A stretch of 64,000 nt of DNA from Amycolatopsis nalaikhensis (GTDB taxonomy: Bacteria; Actinomycetota; Actinomycetes; Mycobacteriales; Pseudonocardiaceae): the NCBI RefSeq assembly GCF_030264295.1, contig NZ_CP127173.1, positions 999,501 through 1,063,500 on the forward strand, given 5' to 3'. This document shows positions 27,586 to 35,427 of the stretch, piece by piece. The position numbers and the translations under genes were made by a program. Under the pieces are notes generated by a model. That model did no database searches, was not told the origin of the DNA, and worked only from the letters and a program-made list of their open reading frames with translations. The first letter of the stretch is position 1. Each line of letters starts with the position of its first letter.

Positions 27586-28280
27586 CACGAACTCTTGCCG
27601 TAGGCGAGTTCGACGGCGTCGAGCAGGCTCCAGAGCACGTCGCACTTGAACTCCAGCGCCCGCGCGCACGCGTCCTGCTGCTCGCGCGTCTTCGCGTGGT
27701 TCAGCACGAGTTCGAGCAAGTGCGCGATGTCCTTGGGCTGCTGGGTGAGCCGCGCCTGGAAGTACTCCAGGCCCGCCGGCCCGACCCACGGGTAGTGGCG
27801 CCGGACGTCGACGATCCGCCTGCTGAGCAGGTCCGGCGCGAACAACTCGGTGAGCGCCGACGCCACGGACTCCAGCCACGGCTGCCGGCGGCAGAAGTCC
27901 ACGTAGGCGTCGACGGCGAAGCGCACGCCGGGCAGCACGGTGTCGTAGTCGAAGAGCTGCTCACGGGTCAGGCCGACGGCTTCGCCGAGCCGGACCCACT
28001 TCTCGATCCCGCCTTCGGCACCGGTGCGCCCGTCGTGGTCGATGATGCGCTGGATCCACCGGCGCCGGTCGTCCCGCCCGGGCAGCTTGGTGAGGATGAA
28101 CGCGTCCTTCTTCGGCAGGTTCACCTGGTAGTAGAAGCGGTTGCGCACCCACCCCCGGAATTCCTCCTCGGTCAGCGAGCCCGCGTGCATCCGCTCGTTG
28201 AACGGGTGCAGATGGTGGTACCGCTTCTCCCCGATCGACCGCAGCCGCGCTTCGAATTCCTCCGCGGACCAGGCGTTCAT
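27585..28280 (-). CDS. pqqC: Pyrroloquinoline-quinone synthase PqqC
   Basis: A 231-residue cofactor-less oxidase that does the last ring closure and eight-electron oxidation to PQQ. Matching segments are YHHLHPFNERMHAGSL, WVRNRFYYQVNLPKKDA, IIDHDGRTGAEGGIEKW and YFQARLTQQPKD. Length is normal. The ATG overlaps the pqqB stop and its own stop touches the pqqD start. Confidence 0.96.
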   Translation of the reverse strand: MNAWSAEEFEARLRSIGEKRYHHLHPFNERMHAGSLTEEEFRGWVRNRFYYQVNLPKKDAFILTKLPGRDDRRRWIQRIIDHDGRTGAEGGIEKWVRLGEAVGLTREQLFDYDTVLPGVRFAVDAYVDFCRRQPWLESVASALTELFAPDLLSRRIVDVRRHYPWVGPAGLEYFQARLTQQPKDIAHLLELVLNHAKTREQQDACARALEFKCDVLWSLLDAVELAYGKSS

Positions 28281-29185
28281 ACTTCCACCTCCAATCCGGC
28301 TCGACCGACCTCGATGCCCAGGCTCGCGAGCCACTGCCGCTCCGGGGACTGTTCGTCGAGGATCGGGTTCGTGTTGTTGATGTGCGTGTAGATCTTCCGT
28401 TTCGCCGGAAGGGCGGCCAGCGAGCGAGCGGAGCCGTCGGGACCGCCGACGGGCATGTGCCCCATCGACCGCCCGGTCCGGCTTCCCGCGCCCTGGCACG
28501 ACATTTCGTCGTCGGTCCAGAAGGTGCCGTCGACGAACACGCAGTCGGCCGACGCGACCTGCCAGGCGAACTTCCCGTCCCACCGGGGCAACGTCGGCGC
28601 GTACACCACGGTCCCGCCCGTGACGGTGTCTTCGAGGCGGAAGCCGATCTCCCACTCCGCCGAGTCGCCGAGCGGCGAGTGCCGCGCGCGCCCGACGTAA
28701 CGCGGGGCTTTGGAGCCGGTCAGGAACGGCGTGGCGACCAGCCGTTCGTCCAGCTCCACGGGTTCGCCGATGCCGAGGCGGGACCAGGAGATGTTCGCGT
28801 AGTCACTGAGCAGCTCGCGGACCGGGAACCACGAAGTCAACGCCGTCAGCACGGGTTCGGTCCCGTACACCGCCAGCGTCGACTCCTCGCGCAGCATGAG
28901 CAGGCCGATCGTGTGGTCGAACTCCGCGTCGGTCAGGAGCACCCCGGCCACCGGCGTCGCGCGGATCTCCGGCCCCGGGTGCAACGCCGGATCCGCCGCG
29001 ATCTGGTGGTGGACGTCCGGGGTAGCGTTCAGCAGGAACCACTTCTCACCGGTTCCGGACACGGCGATCCCGGCGTGCATCGACGCGGTTTCGGGCTTGG
29101 CGCGGGCCTTCCGGCACCCCGCGCAAGCGCAGTTCCACTGCGGATATCCCCCGCCGGCCGCGACTCCGAGGCAATGGACGAACAC
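28277..29185 (-). CDS. pqqB: PqqB, metallo-hydrolase of PQQ synthesis
   Basis: A metallo-beta-lactamase-fold protein of about 302 residues, thought to hydroxylate the cleaved Glu-Tyr intermediate. GVAAGGGYPQWNCACAGC at the N-terminus, LLTDAEFDHTIGLLMLR, and GRSMGHMPVGG are typical. I chose GTG 29185, which puts VFVHCLG at the family N-terminus; TTG at 29194 is an alternative. It is the first gene of pqqBCDE and is divergent from hps2. Confidence 0.93.
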   Translation of the reverse strand: MFVHCLGVAAGGGYPQWNCACAGCRKARAKPETASMHAGIAVSGTGEKWFLLNATPDVHHQIAADPALHPGPEIRATPVAGVLLTDAEFDHTIGLLMLREESTLAVYGTEPVLTALTSWFPVRELLSDYANISWSRLGIGEPVELDERLVATPFLTGSKAPRYVGRARHSPLGDSAEWEIGFRLEDTVTGGTVVYAPTLPRWDGKFAWQVASADCVFVDGTFWTDDEMSCQGAGSRTGRSMGHMPVGGPDGSARSLAALPAKRKIYTHINNTNPILDEQSPERQWLASLGIEVGRAGLEVEV

Positions 29186-29510
29186 GGCGCTCAACGCCCG
29201 GGTGCGGGGCGGGCCGTGCCCGCCGCGGAATCAGGTGCCTCGCACCGCATGGCGTCCTCCCTGGCCTGGTCGGCTTGTCCGCACCAGCTTCTGCGGCCGC
29301 GCCGGGGGCTGACAACCGGCCGGGAACGACCGGCACCGGATCACGGACGAACGGCGAGCGGCCGGTCATGAGCGGTCCGCGGGCCCGGGGGTTATTCGCT
29401 GTGCGCATTGGGGGATTGCGGTTTCGCATGTGCTGGGGTGTTGCCGGGGTTCGCGGGCCGGGTGATGGTTGCTGGACTCAGCAGATCCCGTACCGATGAG
29501 GAGAATTGCC
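29186..29510. promoter_or_regulatory. Divergent pqqB/hps2 promoter region; duplicated block
   Basis: This 325-bp gap holds promoters for pqqBCDE (left) and hps2 (right). Its right third, 29404-29510, is a close copy of the region before hps1, including GATTGCGGTTTCGCATGTGC, GTGTTGCCGGGG and GGGTGATGGTTG. The left two thirds are not shared. Confidence 0.6.
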
Positions 29511-30140
29511 GTGCAGCTGCAGGTGGCTTTGGACGTTCTGGACCTTCCCTCGGCGTTGACCCTGGCCAACCAGGTGTCCGAGCACGTCGACATCCTCGAA
29601 CTCGGGACCCCGCTGGTGAAATCCGCCGGTATCGCCGCCGTGAGCGCCATCAAGGCCGCCCACCCGGACAAGCTGGTTTTCGCCGACCTGAAGACCGCTG
29701 ACGCCGGTGAACTGGAAGCCGCACTCGCCTTCGAAGCCGGTGCCGACCTCGTCACCGTCATGGGCACCGTCGACGACGACACGATCCGTGGTGCGGTCGC
29801 GGCCGGTCGGAAGTACGGCAAGCAGGTCGTCGCGGACATGATCGGTGTCGTCGACGGCCGCGTCGCCCGCATCCAGGAGGTCGCGAAGCTGGGTGTCTCC
29901 TTTGTGGAGATTCACGCGGGGCTGGACGAGCAGGCCCGCCCCGGCTACAGCATCCAGCAGCTGCTCGAAGACGGCCGCCTCGCCGGAGTCCCGTTCTCCA
30001 TCGCCGGTGGCGTCAAGGTCGACACCATCGGCGCCGTGCGTGAAGCCGGAGCCGTCGTCGCCGTCGCCGGTGGCGCGATCTACAACGCCACCGACCCCGG
30101 CGCCGCCGCGGCCGAACTGAAGAAGCACGCCACCCGCTGA
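29511..30140 (+). CDS. hxlA: 3-hexulose-6-phosphate synthase (copy 2)
   Basis: A 209-residue formaldehyde-fixing enzyme, almost the same as copy 1 at 8183-8812. The GTG start follows GAGGAG by a normal distance. It stands away from the other RuMP genes, beside the PQQ operon, and is followed closely by two small genes. A second copy with its own promoter would raise formaldehyde capture when the PQQ dehydrogenase is active. Confidence 0.96.
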   Translation: MQLQVALDVLDLPSALTLANQVSEHVDILELGTPLVKSAGIAAVSAIKAAHPDKLVFADLKTADAGELEAALAFEAGADLVTVMGTVDDDTIRGAVAAGRKYGKQVVADMIGVVDGRVARIQEVAKLGVSFVEIHAGLDEQARPGYSIQQLLEDGRLAGVPFSIAGGVKVDTIGAVREAGAVVAVAGGAIYNATDPGAAAAELKKHATR

Positions 30141-30171
30141 GCAGACCCGGCCGAGAGAAGGGAGCGCCGTC

Positions 30172-30441
30172 GTGGAAACCGCCAAGTCGGGCGCGCACGA
30201 CACCTACTGCGCCTTGATGTTGCAGGCCGCCGGGGTGATCCGGTTGCGCTACGTGGAATGCAGTCAGGACACCAGCCTGTCCCCCGCCGCGGCGAACGAA
30301 CTGGCGGACGCCTTCGAAGGCATCGCCAACGGGGATCCCGAGTTCGACCAGATCGACCCGAAAGAGGCGATCGCGCTGGCGCACCGCCTGCTCGACGACG
30401 ACCACCCCGAGCTGTCGCGCCTGTGGCCCGAATCCCGGTAG
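30172..30441 (+). CDS. Small acidic hypothetical protein
   Basis: An 89-residue protein starting at GTG 30172 with AGAAGGGAG upstream, 31 bp after hps2. It is soluble, acidic in its second half (DGDPEFDQIDPKE is approximated by GDPEFDQIDPKE) and has Cys13 and Cys30. I do not recognise it. Its place between hps2 and a carboxylate-type transporter suggests co-expression with C1 genes. Confidence 0.65.
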   Translation: METAKSGAHDTYCALMLQAAGVIRLRYVECSQDTSLSPAAANELADAFEGIANGDPEFDQIDPKEAIALAHRLLDDDHPELSRLWPESR

Positions 30442-30512
30442 GGCCGCCTTCCCGTCTCTCCTTCCCCGCCCCTTGCTTCGAGGATCATCCGCAGCTCAAC
30501 GAGGAGTAACCG

Positions 30513-31130
30513 ATGACCACCACCGCCATCGCCACCGAAGCCCCGGTGCAATCCGCGCCCGCGGGCGACCCCGCCCTGATCGGCGTACCCACCTTCATCG
30601 TCGGCGCGACCGCGCTCGGCCTGGTGCTGACCGGCTACGTCCCGGCCGCCGCGGTCGGCGCGTCGATCGCGATCATCCTGCCCGCGACCGGCGTGGGCCA
30701 GCTCGTCGCGGCGGTCTGGGCAGCCGCGCTCGGGGAAAGCGCCGTCGCCTCCGTGTTCGGCATCTTCGCCGGTTTCTGGCTCAGCTACGCGGCCCTGGTG
30801 CTCGGGCTGATCCACGGCTGGTTCGGCATCACGCCCGAAGCGGCGACCGCCACGCAGGGCCTGTTCCTGATCGCCTGGCTGGTCACGATCGGCCTGCTGA
30901 CCCTGACCACCCTGCGCCTGCCCGCCGCGTTCACGGTGCTGTTCGTGCTGGTCGACCTCGCGCTGGCGCTCGTGCTGTACGGCACGGTGGCCGGTTCGAC
31001 CGCGGCCACGACGGCGGGCGGGTACGCCGTCTTCGCGTTCACGGCGGTCGGGGTGTACCTGTTCGCCGGCGCGGTGTCCGCCGCGACGGGTGGCAAGCCG
31101 CTGCCCCTGGGCCGCCCGGTCCTGGCCTGA
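30513..31130 (+). CDS. GPR1/FUN34/YaaH (SatP) family transporter
   Basis: A 205-residue membrane protein with six hydrophobic segments. The family pattern is visible in GDPALIGVPTFIVGA and GIFAGFWLSYAALVLGL. Members import acetate, succinate or related small acids, or export ammonium. An ATG with GAGGAG upstream starts it. It is the last gene of the hps2 group and is followed by a strong terminator. Formate or another small acid would suit a C1 setting, but this is speculation. Confidence 0.8.
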   Translation: MTTTAIATEAPVQSAPAGDPALIGVPTFIVGATALGLVLTGYVPAAAVGASIAIILPATGVGQLVAAVWAAALGESAVASVFGIFAGFWLSYAALVLGLIHGWFGITPEAATATQGLFLIAWLVTIGLLTLTTLRLPAAFTVLFVLVDLALALVLYGTVAGSTAATTAGGYAVFAFTAVGVYLFAGAVSAATGGKPLPLGRPVLA

Positions 31131-31141
31131 GCGGACACCCC

Positions 31142-31176
31142 ACCGGGTGGGCGGCGACGATCGCCGCCCACCCGGT
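31142..31176. terminator. Rho-independent-type hairpin
   Basis: ACCGGGTGGGCGGCGA (31142-31157) pairs perfectly with TCGCCGCCCACCCGGT (31161-31176) around a 3-base loop. It closes the hps2-hypothetical-transporter unit. Confidence 0.8.
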
Positions 31177-31204
31177 TTCCGCGTTACAACTGGACCAACG
31201 CCTT

Positions 31205-31218
31205 GTTACGGACGTAAC
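31205..31218. promoter_or_regulatory. Palindrome before ChrB-like gene
   Basis: GTTACGGACGTAAC is a perfect 6-2-6 inverted repeat ending 8 bp before the GTG at 31227, with a further GTTAC at 31184. It may be an operator for autoregulation. Confidence 0.45.
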
Positions 31219-31226
31219 GTAGCGCC

Positions 31227-31814
31227 GTGACTGTCGAAACCCCCGAGCCGGGCTGGCTGGTGATCAGCGTGTCCACCGCCGGCGCGCCCGACTCGCTGCG
31301 CGTGCAGGTCTGGCGCAAACTCCGCTCCCTGGGCGCGCTCTACCTGCAGCAGTCGGTGTGCCTGCTGCCCGCCCGGCCGGCGGTGGTCCGGGAGGTCCGC
31401 CGCCTGGCCGACCGCGTCCGGCACCAGGGCGGGACGGCGCGGGTCCTGCCGATGACGTTCACCGACCCGGCCGACGAGCGGTCGGTGATCGCCGAGCTGA
31501 ACGCCGCCCGCGACACGGAGTACACCGAAGTCCTCGGGCGGCTGCCCGAGCTGCGTCGCGAGCTCGCCGACGAGCAGGCTCGCGGTAACGTCACGTACGC
31601 CGAGGTCGAGGAGTCCGAAGCGGACCTGCAGCGGTTCCGCAGCTGGCTGGGCAAGATCGCCGCCCGCGACTACTTCGCCGCCCCGGTCGGCGAGTCGGCC
31701 CGCGACGCCGTCGAGCGGGTGGCCGCCGACCTCGCGGCCTTCGAGGAAGCCGCGCTGCGCGCCGATTCCCCGGATCGTGCGGCGCCGCGGCTGCGCGCGG
31801 TCGAGCCGTCATGA
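31227..31814 (+). CDS. ChrB-like (chromate resistance protein N-terminal domain) protein
   Basis: A 195-residue protein resembling the ChrB N-terminal domain: WLVISVSTAGAPDSLRVQVWRKLRSLGALYLQQSVCLLP is the family opening (quoted by position 10-48; key residues W10, R29, W28, C45). ChrB-type proteins act as chromate-responsive regulators or ATP-independent helpers. No chromate transporter is nearby, so chromate may not be the signal. Its end overlaps the DUF1232 gene (ATGA-type overlap). Confidence 0.7.
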   Translation: MTVETPEPGWLVISVSTAGAPDSLRVQVWRKLRSLGALYLQQSVCLLPARPAVVREVRRLADRVRHQGGTARVLPMTFTDPADERSVIAELNAARDTEYTEVLGRLPELRRELADEQARGNVTYAEVEESEADLQRFRSWLGKIAARDYFAAPVGESARDAVERVAADLAAFEEAALRADSPDRAAPRLRAVEPS

Positions 31815-32233
31815 CCGGGTCGTTCTGGTGGGACCTGCTGATCGGGGTGGCCGCCGCCCTGGTGCTGGCGTGGCTCGCGCTGGTCGTGGCGTTGCTCGTG
31901 ATCCGTCCGCGCGGCAGCTTGTTGCGCGAGGCGTTGCGGCTGCTGCCGGATGTGCTGCGGTTGATCCGGCGGTTGGCGGCGGACAAGGACTTGCCGCGCG
32001 GTGTCCGGATCCGGCTCGGGTTGTTGCTGGCTTATCTGGCGTTGCCCATCGATCTGATCCCGGATTTCATCCCGGTGCTGGGGTACGCGGACGACGCCAT
32101 CGTGGTCACGGCCGTGTTGCGCGGGGTGGTTCGCCGCGCTGGGCTCGAGGCTGTTCGCGCCCATTGGCCCGGGACCCCTGACGGCTTCACGGCGGTGACC
32201 CGGTTGACCGGACTCCCGGCCGGGAACGGCTAG
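31811..32233 (+). CDS. DUF1232 (YkvA-like) membrane protein
   Basis: A 140-residue protein with an N-terminal hydrophobic segment (about 8-31) and the DUF1232 core LAYLALPIDLIPDFIPVLGY (about 73-92). The function of the family is unknown. It is coupled to the ChrB-like gene and converges with the DUF72 gene, whose stop overlaps its own end. Confidence 0.85.
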   Translation: MTGSFWWDLLIGVAAALVLAWLALVVALLVIRPRGSLLREALRLLPDVLRLIRRLAADKDLPRGVRIRLGLLLAYLALPIDLIPDFIPVLGYADDAIVVTAVLRGVVRRAGLEAVRAHWPGTPDGFTAVTRLTGLPAGNG

Positions 32234-33081
32234 AACAGGGTCGCGGGTTCGACCGGCTCCGGCTCGGGCAGGGGTTCCAGGCCGGGCACGAGCGCACGCA
32301 CGTCGTCGTGGAAGCGGCGGGCGAGGGCCGGGGCGTCGTCGTTGTCGGGAGTGTGCACGAAAACGGTCGGCGACCGGCCTTCCCGCAGCCAGGCGGCGAC
32401 GACCTCGGTCCACGGCCGCCACCCCTCGACGGTCTCTTCGACCGAGTCCCGCCCCAGGTACCGGACGACGGGCCGATCGGTCAGCGCGCGCGTCCGCCGC
32501 GGCAGCCGCGGTTTCTTGGCCCACGCGTCCTGCTCGGCTTCGCTGGCCGGCGGCCGCTGGAAGAAGACGGTGGTGTCGAAGGGAACCCATTCGGCATCGG
32601 CGTCGGCGAGCGCCTTCTCCAGCAGCGACGTCGACCGGGCGTCGGTGAAGAACCCGGGGTGCCGCACCTCGACCGCGCGGCGCCGATCGGCGGGAAGGCG
32701 GCGCAGGAAGCGGCGGAGGGCATCGACGTCGGACGGGCCGAAGGAGCCGGGCAGCTGGGTCCAGAGGACGGCCCGGTCGCCGAGCGGTTCGAGCGCGTCG
32801 AGGAAGGCCCGCATCTCGGTCTCGACCCCGGCGAACCGCCGTTCGTGCGTGACAACCTTGGGAATCTTGACCACGAACCGGAAGTCGGCGTCGGTCTGCC
32901 GCGCCCAAGCCTCGACGGTGGTCCGGGCGGGGGTGGCGTAGAAGGTGGTGTTGCCTTCGACGGCGTTGCACCAGCTCGCGTAGGCGCGCAGACGTTCGAC
33001 CGCCGGGAGGGACGGCGGCAGGAACCGTCCCGGCCAGGCTTTGTGGGTCCACATCGCGCAGCCGACGTGCAGCCGTGCCAC
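32230..33081 (-). CDS. DUF72 (YecE-like) protein
   Basis: A 283-residue TIM-barrel protein of the DUF72 family. Typical parts are GCAMWTHKAWPGRFLPP (N-terminus), VEGNTTFYATPARTTVEAW, RFVVKIPKVVTHER and EVRHPGFF. No reaction is established for the family. It converges on the DUF1232 gene. Confidence 0.9.
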   Translation of the reverse strand: MARLHVGCAMWTHKAWPGRFLPPSLPAVERLRAYASWCNAVEGNTTFYATPARTTVEAWARQTDADFRFVVKIPKVVTHERRFAGVETEMRAFLDALEPLGDRAVLWTQLPGSFGPSDVDALRRFLRRLPADRRRAVEVRHPGFFTDARSTSLLEKALADADAEWVPFDTTVFFQRPPASEAEQDAWAKKPRLPRRTRALTDRPVVRYLGRDSVEETVEGWRPWTEVVAAWLREGRSPTVFVHTPDNDDAPALARRFHDDVRALVPGLEPLPEPEPVEPATLF

Positions 33082-33109
33082 TGGCGTCAGCCTCCCCTTC
33101 TCCGCCCGA

Positions 33110-33388
33110 TCAGCCTGGTTCGGGGTTCGGCCCCGACAACCGCCACCGCGCGGCGCGCCCGACCGGCCGCCGCGGCAAACGTGAGCGTACGTGGTCGGGA
33201 ACCGCCCCTCCGGCGGCGACGGCCTCGACGTACTCCTCGATCCACGCTCCGCTTTCGAGATCGACGCTCACGTGCAGCGCGTGCAAGCTGCCGTCCACCC
33301 CGTCGACCAGCAGCGGCCGGTGCGGGCTGACGTCGGTGGCCACCATCGTCGCTGCGCCGCCGCCGGACGAATCAGCTGACTTTCCCAC
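33110..33388 (-). CDS. Hypothetical protein downstream of MarR
   Basis: A 92-residue frame on the MarR strand, overlapping the end of that gene by 17 bp. A shorter start at ATG 33346 (MVATDVSPHRPLLVDG) looks more natural. The middle (ALHVSVDLESGAWIEEYVEA) is protein-like, but I recognise no family. Moderate doubt remains that it is expressed. Confidence 0.45.
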   Translation of the reverse strand: MGKSADSSGGGAATMVATDVSPHRPLLVDGVDGSLHALHVSVDLESGAWIEEYVEAVAAGGAVPDHVRSRLPRRPVGRAARWRLSGPNPEPG

Positions 33389-33875
33389 GACGCCGGGGCG
33401 CGGCGGACCGCGGAGGCGTCGCCCGCATGTGTTCCCGCACCGGCGCCAGCAACCCGGCGAGCGCCGTCACGTCGTCACGCGACAGCGGCTCGAACAGCAA
33501 GCCCTTGACCACCTCGATGTGTCCCGGCAGCACCGCGGCCAACCGCTCACGCCCGGCCTCCGTGATGGTGACCGTCGTGCTCCGCTCGTCGTCCGGAGAC
33601 GGTGTGCGGATCACCAGACCCGCCTTCTCGAGCAACCCCGCCTGGTACGTCAAGCCGCTGCGGCTGTAGACCACGCCGTCGGCCAGGTCGGTCATGCGGT
33701 GGCTGCCCGACGGGGCGTCCCCGAGCCGGGCCAGCAGCTGGAACTGCACGTAGCTCAGCTCACCCGCCTCGCGCAGCTGCTGCTCGACCGCGTGCCGGAG
33801 CAGGCTCGTCACCTCGATCAGGTCGAAGTACGCGCCCAGCTCCACGGGGTCGAGCGACGGGGATGAGTCAGCCAT
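33372..33875 (-). CDS. MarR family transcriptional regulator
   Basis: A 167-residue MarR repressor. The winged helix core runs from about 45 to 120 (RMTDLADGVVYSRSGLTYQAG, DERSTTVTITEAGRERL), followed by a basic Pro-rich tail. It is divergent from a quinone oxidoreductase gene, and three palindromes lie between them. This is the standard MarR/oxidoreductase stress module. Confidence 0.92.
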   Translation of the reverse strand: MADSSPSLDPVELGAYFDLIEVTSLLRHAVEQQLREAGELSYVQFQLLARLGDAPSGSHRMTDLADGVVYSRSGLTYQAGLLEKAGLVIRTPSPDDERSTTVTITEAGRERLAAVLPGHIEVVKGLLFEPLSRDDVTALAGLLAPVREHMRATPPRSAAPRRRGKVS

Positions 33876-33890
33876 GCCCGTCAGCCTACT

Positions 33891-33905
33891 GCTTCGAATT
33901 CGAAC
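33891..33905. promoter_or_regulatory. MarR operator 1
   Basis: GCTTCGAATTCGAAC contains the palindrome TTCGAATTCGAA. It lies 16 bp before the MarR start codon. It is the first of three similar sites. Confidence 0.7.
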
Positions 33906-33926
33906 AGGTCGTGACCGACGTCACTT

Positions 33927-33942
33927 GCTTCAAATTCGAAGC
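33927..33942. promoter_or_regulatory. MarR operator 2
   Basis: GCTTCAAATTCGAAGC is an inverted repeat with one mismatch, 36 bp after the start of site 1. Confidence 0.7.
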
Positions 33943-33964
33943 AGCTGTACCGTCGCTTCCAGTT

Positions 33965-33980
33965 GCTTCGAATTCGAAGC
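33965..33980. promoter_or_regulatory. MarR operator 3
   Basis: GCTTCGAATTCGAAGC is a perfect 16-bp palindrome, 38 bp after the start of site 2 and 24 bp before the oxidoreductase start, where binding would block expression. Confidence 0.75.
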
Positions 33981-34003
33981 GAACCGACGAAGGTGAGACT
34001 CCG

Positions 34004-34939
34004 ATGAAGGCAGTGCGTTTCCACGAGTACGGCGACCCCACCGTCCTGCGCTACGAGGACGCCGAGCAGCCGGTCCCGGCCGCCGGGCAGGTCCGCGTCC
34101 GCGTCGCCGCGACGTCCTTCAACTCCGTCGACGGAAACATCCGCGGTGGCTTCATGCGCGACCCCATCCCGGTCGTCCTGCCGCACACCCCCGGCCTCGA
34201 CGTCGCCGGCACGGTCGACGCCCTGGGCGACGGCGTCGACGGCTTCCGGGTCGGCGACCAGGTCATCGGCTTCCTGCCGATGGACCGCCCCGGCGCCGCC
34301 GCGGAGTTCGTCCTCGCCCCGGCCGACGTCCTGACCGCCGCGCCGCGGTCCGTCCCGCTCGCCGACGCCGCCGCCTTGCCGGTGGTCGGGCTGACCGCGC
34401 GGCAAGCCCTGTTCGACCACGGTCAGCTGCGGTCCGGGCAGCGCGTGCTGGTCAACGGTGCCGGTGGCGCGGTCGGCGGCTACGCCGTGCAGCTGGCCAA
34501 GGGTGCGGGCGCCCACGTCATCGCCACGGCCAGCGCGCGCAGCGGCGACGCGGTCAAGGCGGCCGGGGCCGACGAGGTCGTCGACCACACCGCCACCCCG
34601 GTGACCGCGGCCGTGACCGAGCCCGTCGACCTCGTGCTCAACCTGGCGCCGGTCGACCCGGCGGAGCTGGCCGCGCTGGTCACCCTCGTCCGGCCGGGCG
34701 GGGCCGTGGTCAACACGACGGTGTGGATGCCCGCGCCGTCGGACGAGGCACGCGGCGTGCGCGGCATCGACCTCTACGTCCGCAGCGACGCCGGGCAGCT
34801 GGCGGAGCTGGTGGGCCAGGTCGACCGCGGCGAGCTGCGCATCGACGTCGCCGAGCGGGTTCCGCTGGCCGAGCTGGCCGAGCTGCACGCACGGGCCGCC
34901 GAGGGCGCGGTGCACGGCAAAGTGGTCGTCGTCGCCTGA
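34004..34939 (+). CDS. NADPH:quinone oxidoreductase (zinc-free MDR family)
   Basis: A 311-residue medium-chain reductase. GroES-like part: MKAVRFHEYGDPTVLRYED and PGLDVAGTVDALG. Rossmann part: GQRVLVNGAGGAVGGYAVQLAK. Zinc-binding cysteines are absent, as in quinone oxidoreductases. The ATG at 34004 follows AAGGTGAG. It is divergent from and probably repressed by the MarR protein. Confidence 0.92.
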   Translation: MKAVRFHEYGDPTVLRYEDAEQPVPAAGQVRVRVAATSFNSVDGNIRGGFMRDPIPVVLPHTPGLDVAGTVDALGDGVDGFRVGDQVIGFLPMDRPGAAAEFVLAPADVLTAAPRSVPLADAAALPVVGLTARQALFDHGQLRSGQRVLVNGAGGAVGGYAVQLAKGAGAHVIATASARSGDAVKAAGADEVVDHTATPVTAAVTEPVDLVLNLAPVDPAELAALVTLVRPGGAVVNTTVWMPAPSDEARGVRGIDLYVRSDAGQLAELVGQVDRGELRIDVAERVPLAELAELHARAAEGAVHGKVVVVA

Positions 34940-34945
34940 CGACCG

Positions 34946-35416
34946 TCACGGACGCGACGCGGCCCGCTCCAGCCACACGGAATCCGGGCCGCCGTTCGCG
35001 TCGGGCTCCCGCCTCAGGTACGCGAAGCCGTGGCCGGCGTAGAACTTCGCCGCCCGGTCGTTGCCGTCGATGTAGGCGAGCCGCACCGCCCGGCCGTCCG
35101 CCGCCGCGAGCACCTCGCGCAGCAACGCGCTCCCGGCGCCCGACCGCTGCGCTTCCGGCACGACGTAGAGCTTCCACACGACCACGCGATCGTCGACCTC
35201 GCCGTAGCTGGTCATCCCGACGACCGCCCCGGCCGCGTCCTCCGCGACGAACGTGCGCGCCACGGCCTGGCGGAGGAGGTCGGCGGACCACCACCGGGCC
35301 AGCCCGTTCGCCACGTACTCCTTGCCCGCCAAGGGTTCGTACGTGGGTGGCCACGTCCGGTGCCCCACCTCGGCGATCGCGGTCAGGTCGTCCTCGACAG
35401 CCGCTCGGATCCGCAC
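34946..35416 (-). CDS. GNAT family N-acetyltransferase
   Basis: A 156-residue GNAT fold protein. The acetyl-CoA loop is PEAQRSGAGSALLREVL (Q/R-x-x-G-x-G/A, about 97-113), with NDRAAKFYAGHGF near the end. It starts at GTG 35416 after GAGGAGGGGG and begins only 11 bp after the last M16 gene, so it looks like the sixth gene of the RiPP operon. It could acetylate the peptide or give self-protection; this is inference. Confidence 0.85.
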   Translation of the reverse strand: MRIRAAVEDDLTAIAEVGHRTWPPTYEPLAGKEYVANGLARWWSADLLRQAVARTFVAEDAAGAVVGMTSYGEVDDRVVVWKLYVVPEAQRSGAGSALLREVLAAADGRAVRLAYIDGNDRAAKFYAGHGFAYLRREPDANGGPDSVWLERAASRP

Positions 35417-35427
35417 AGTCCCCCTCC

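Noticed and set aside
31227..31814. Chromate resistance operon
   Set aside because: Only a ChrB-like protein is present, without a ChrA transporter; chromate resistance cannot be claimed.
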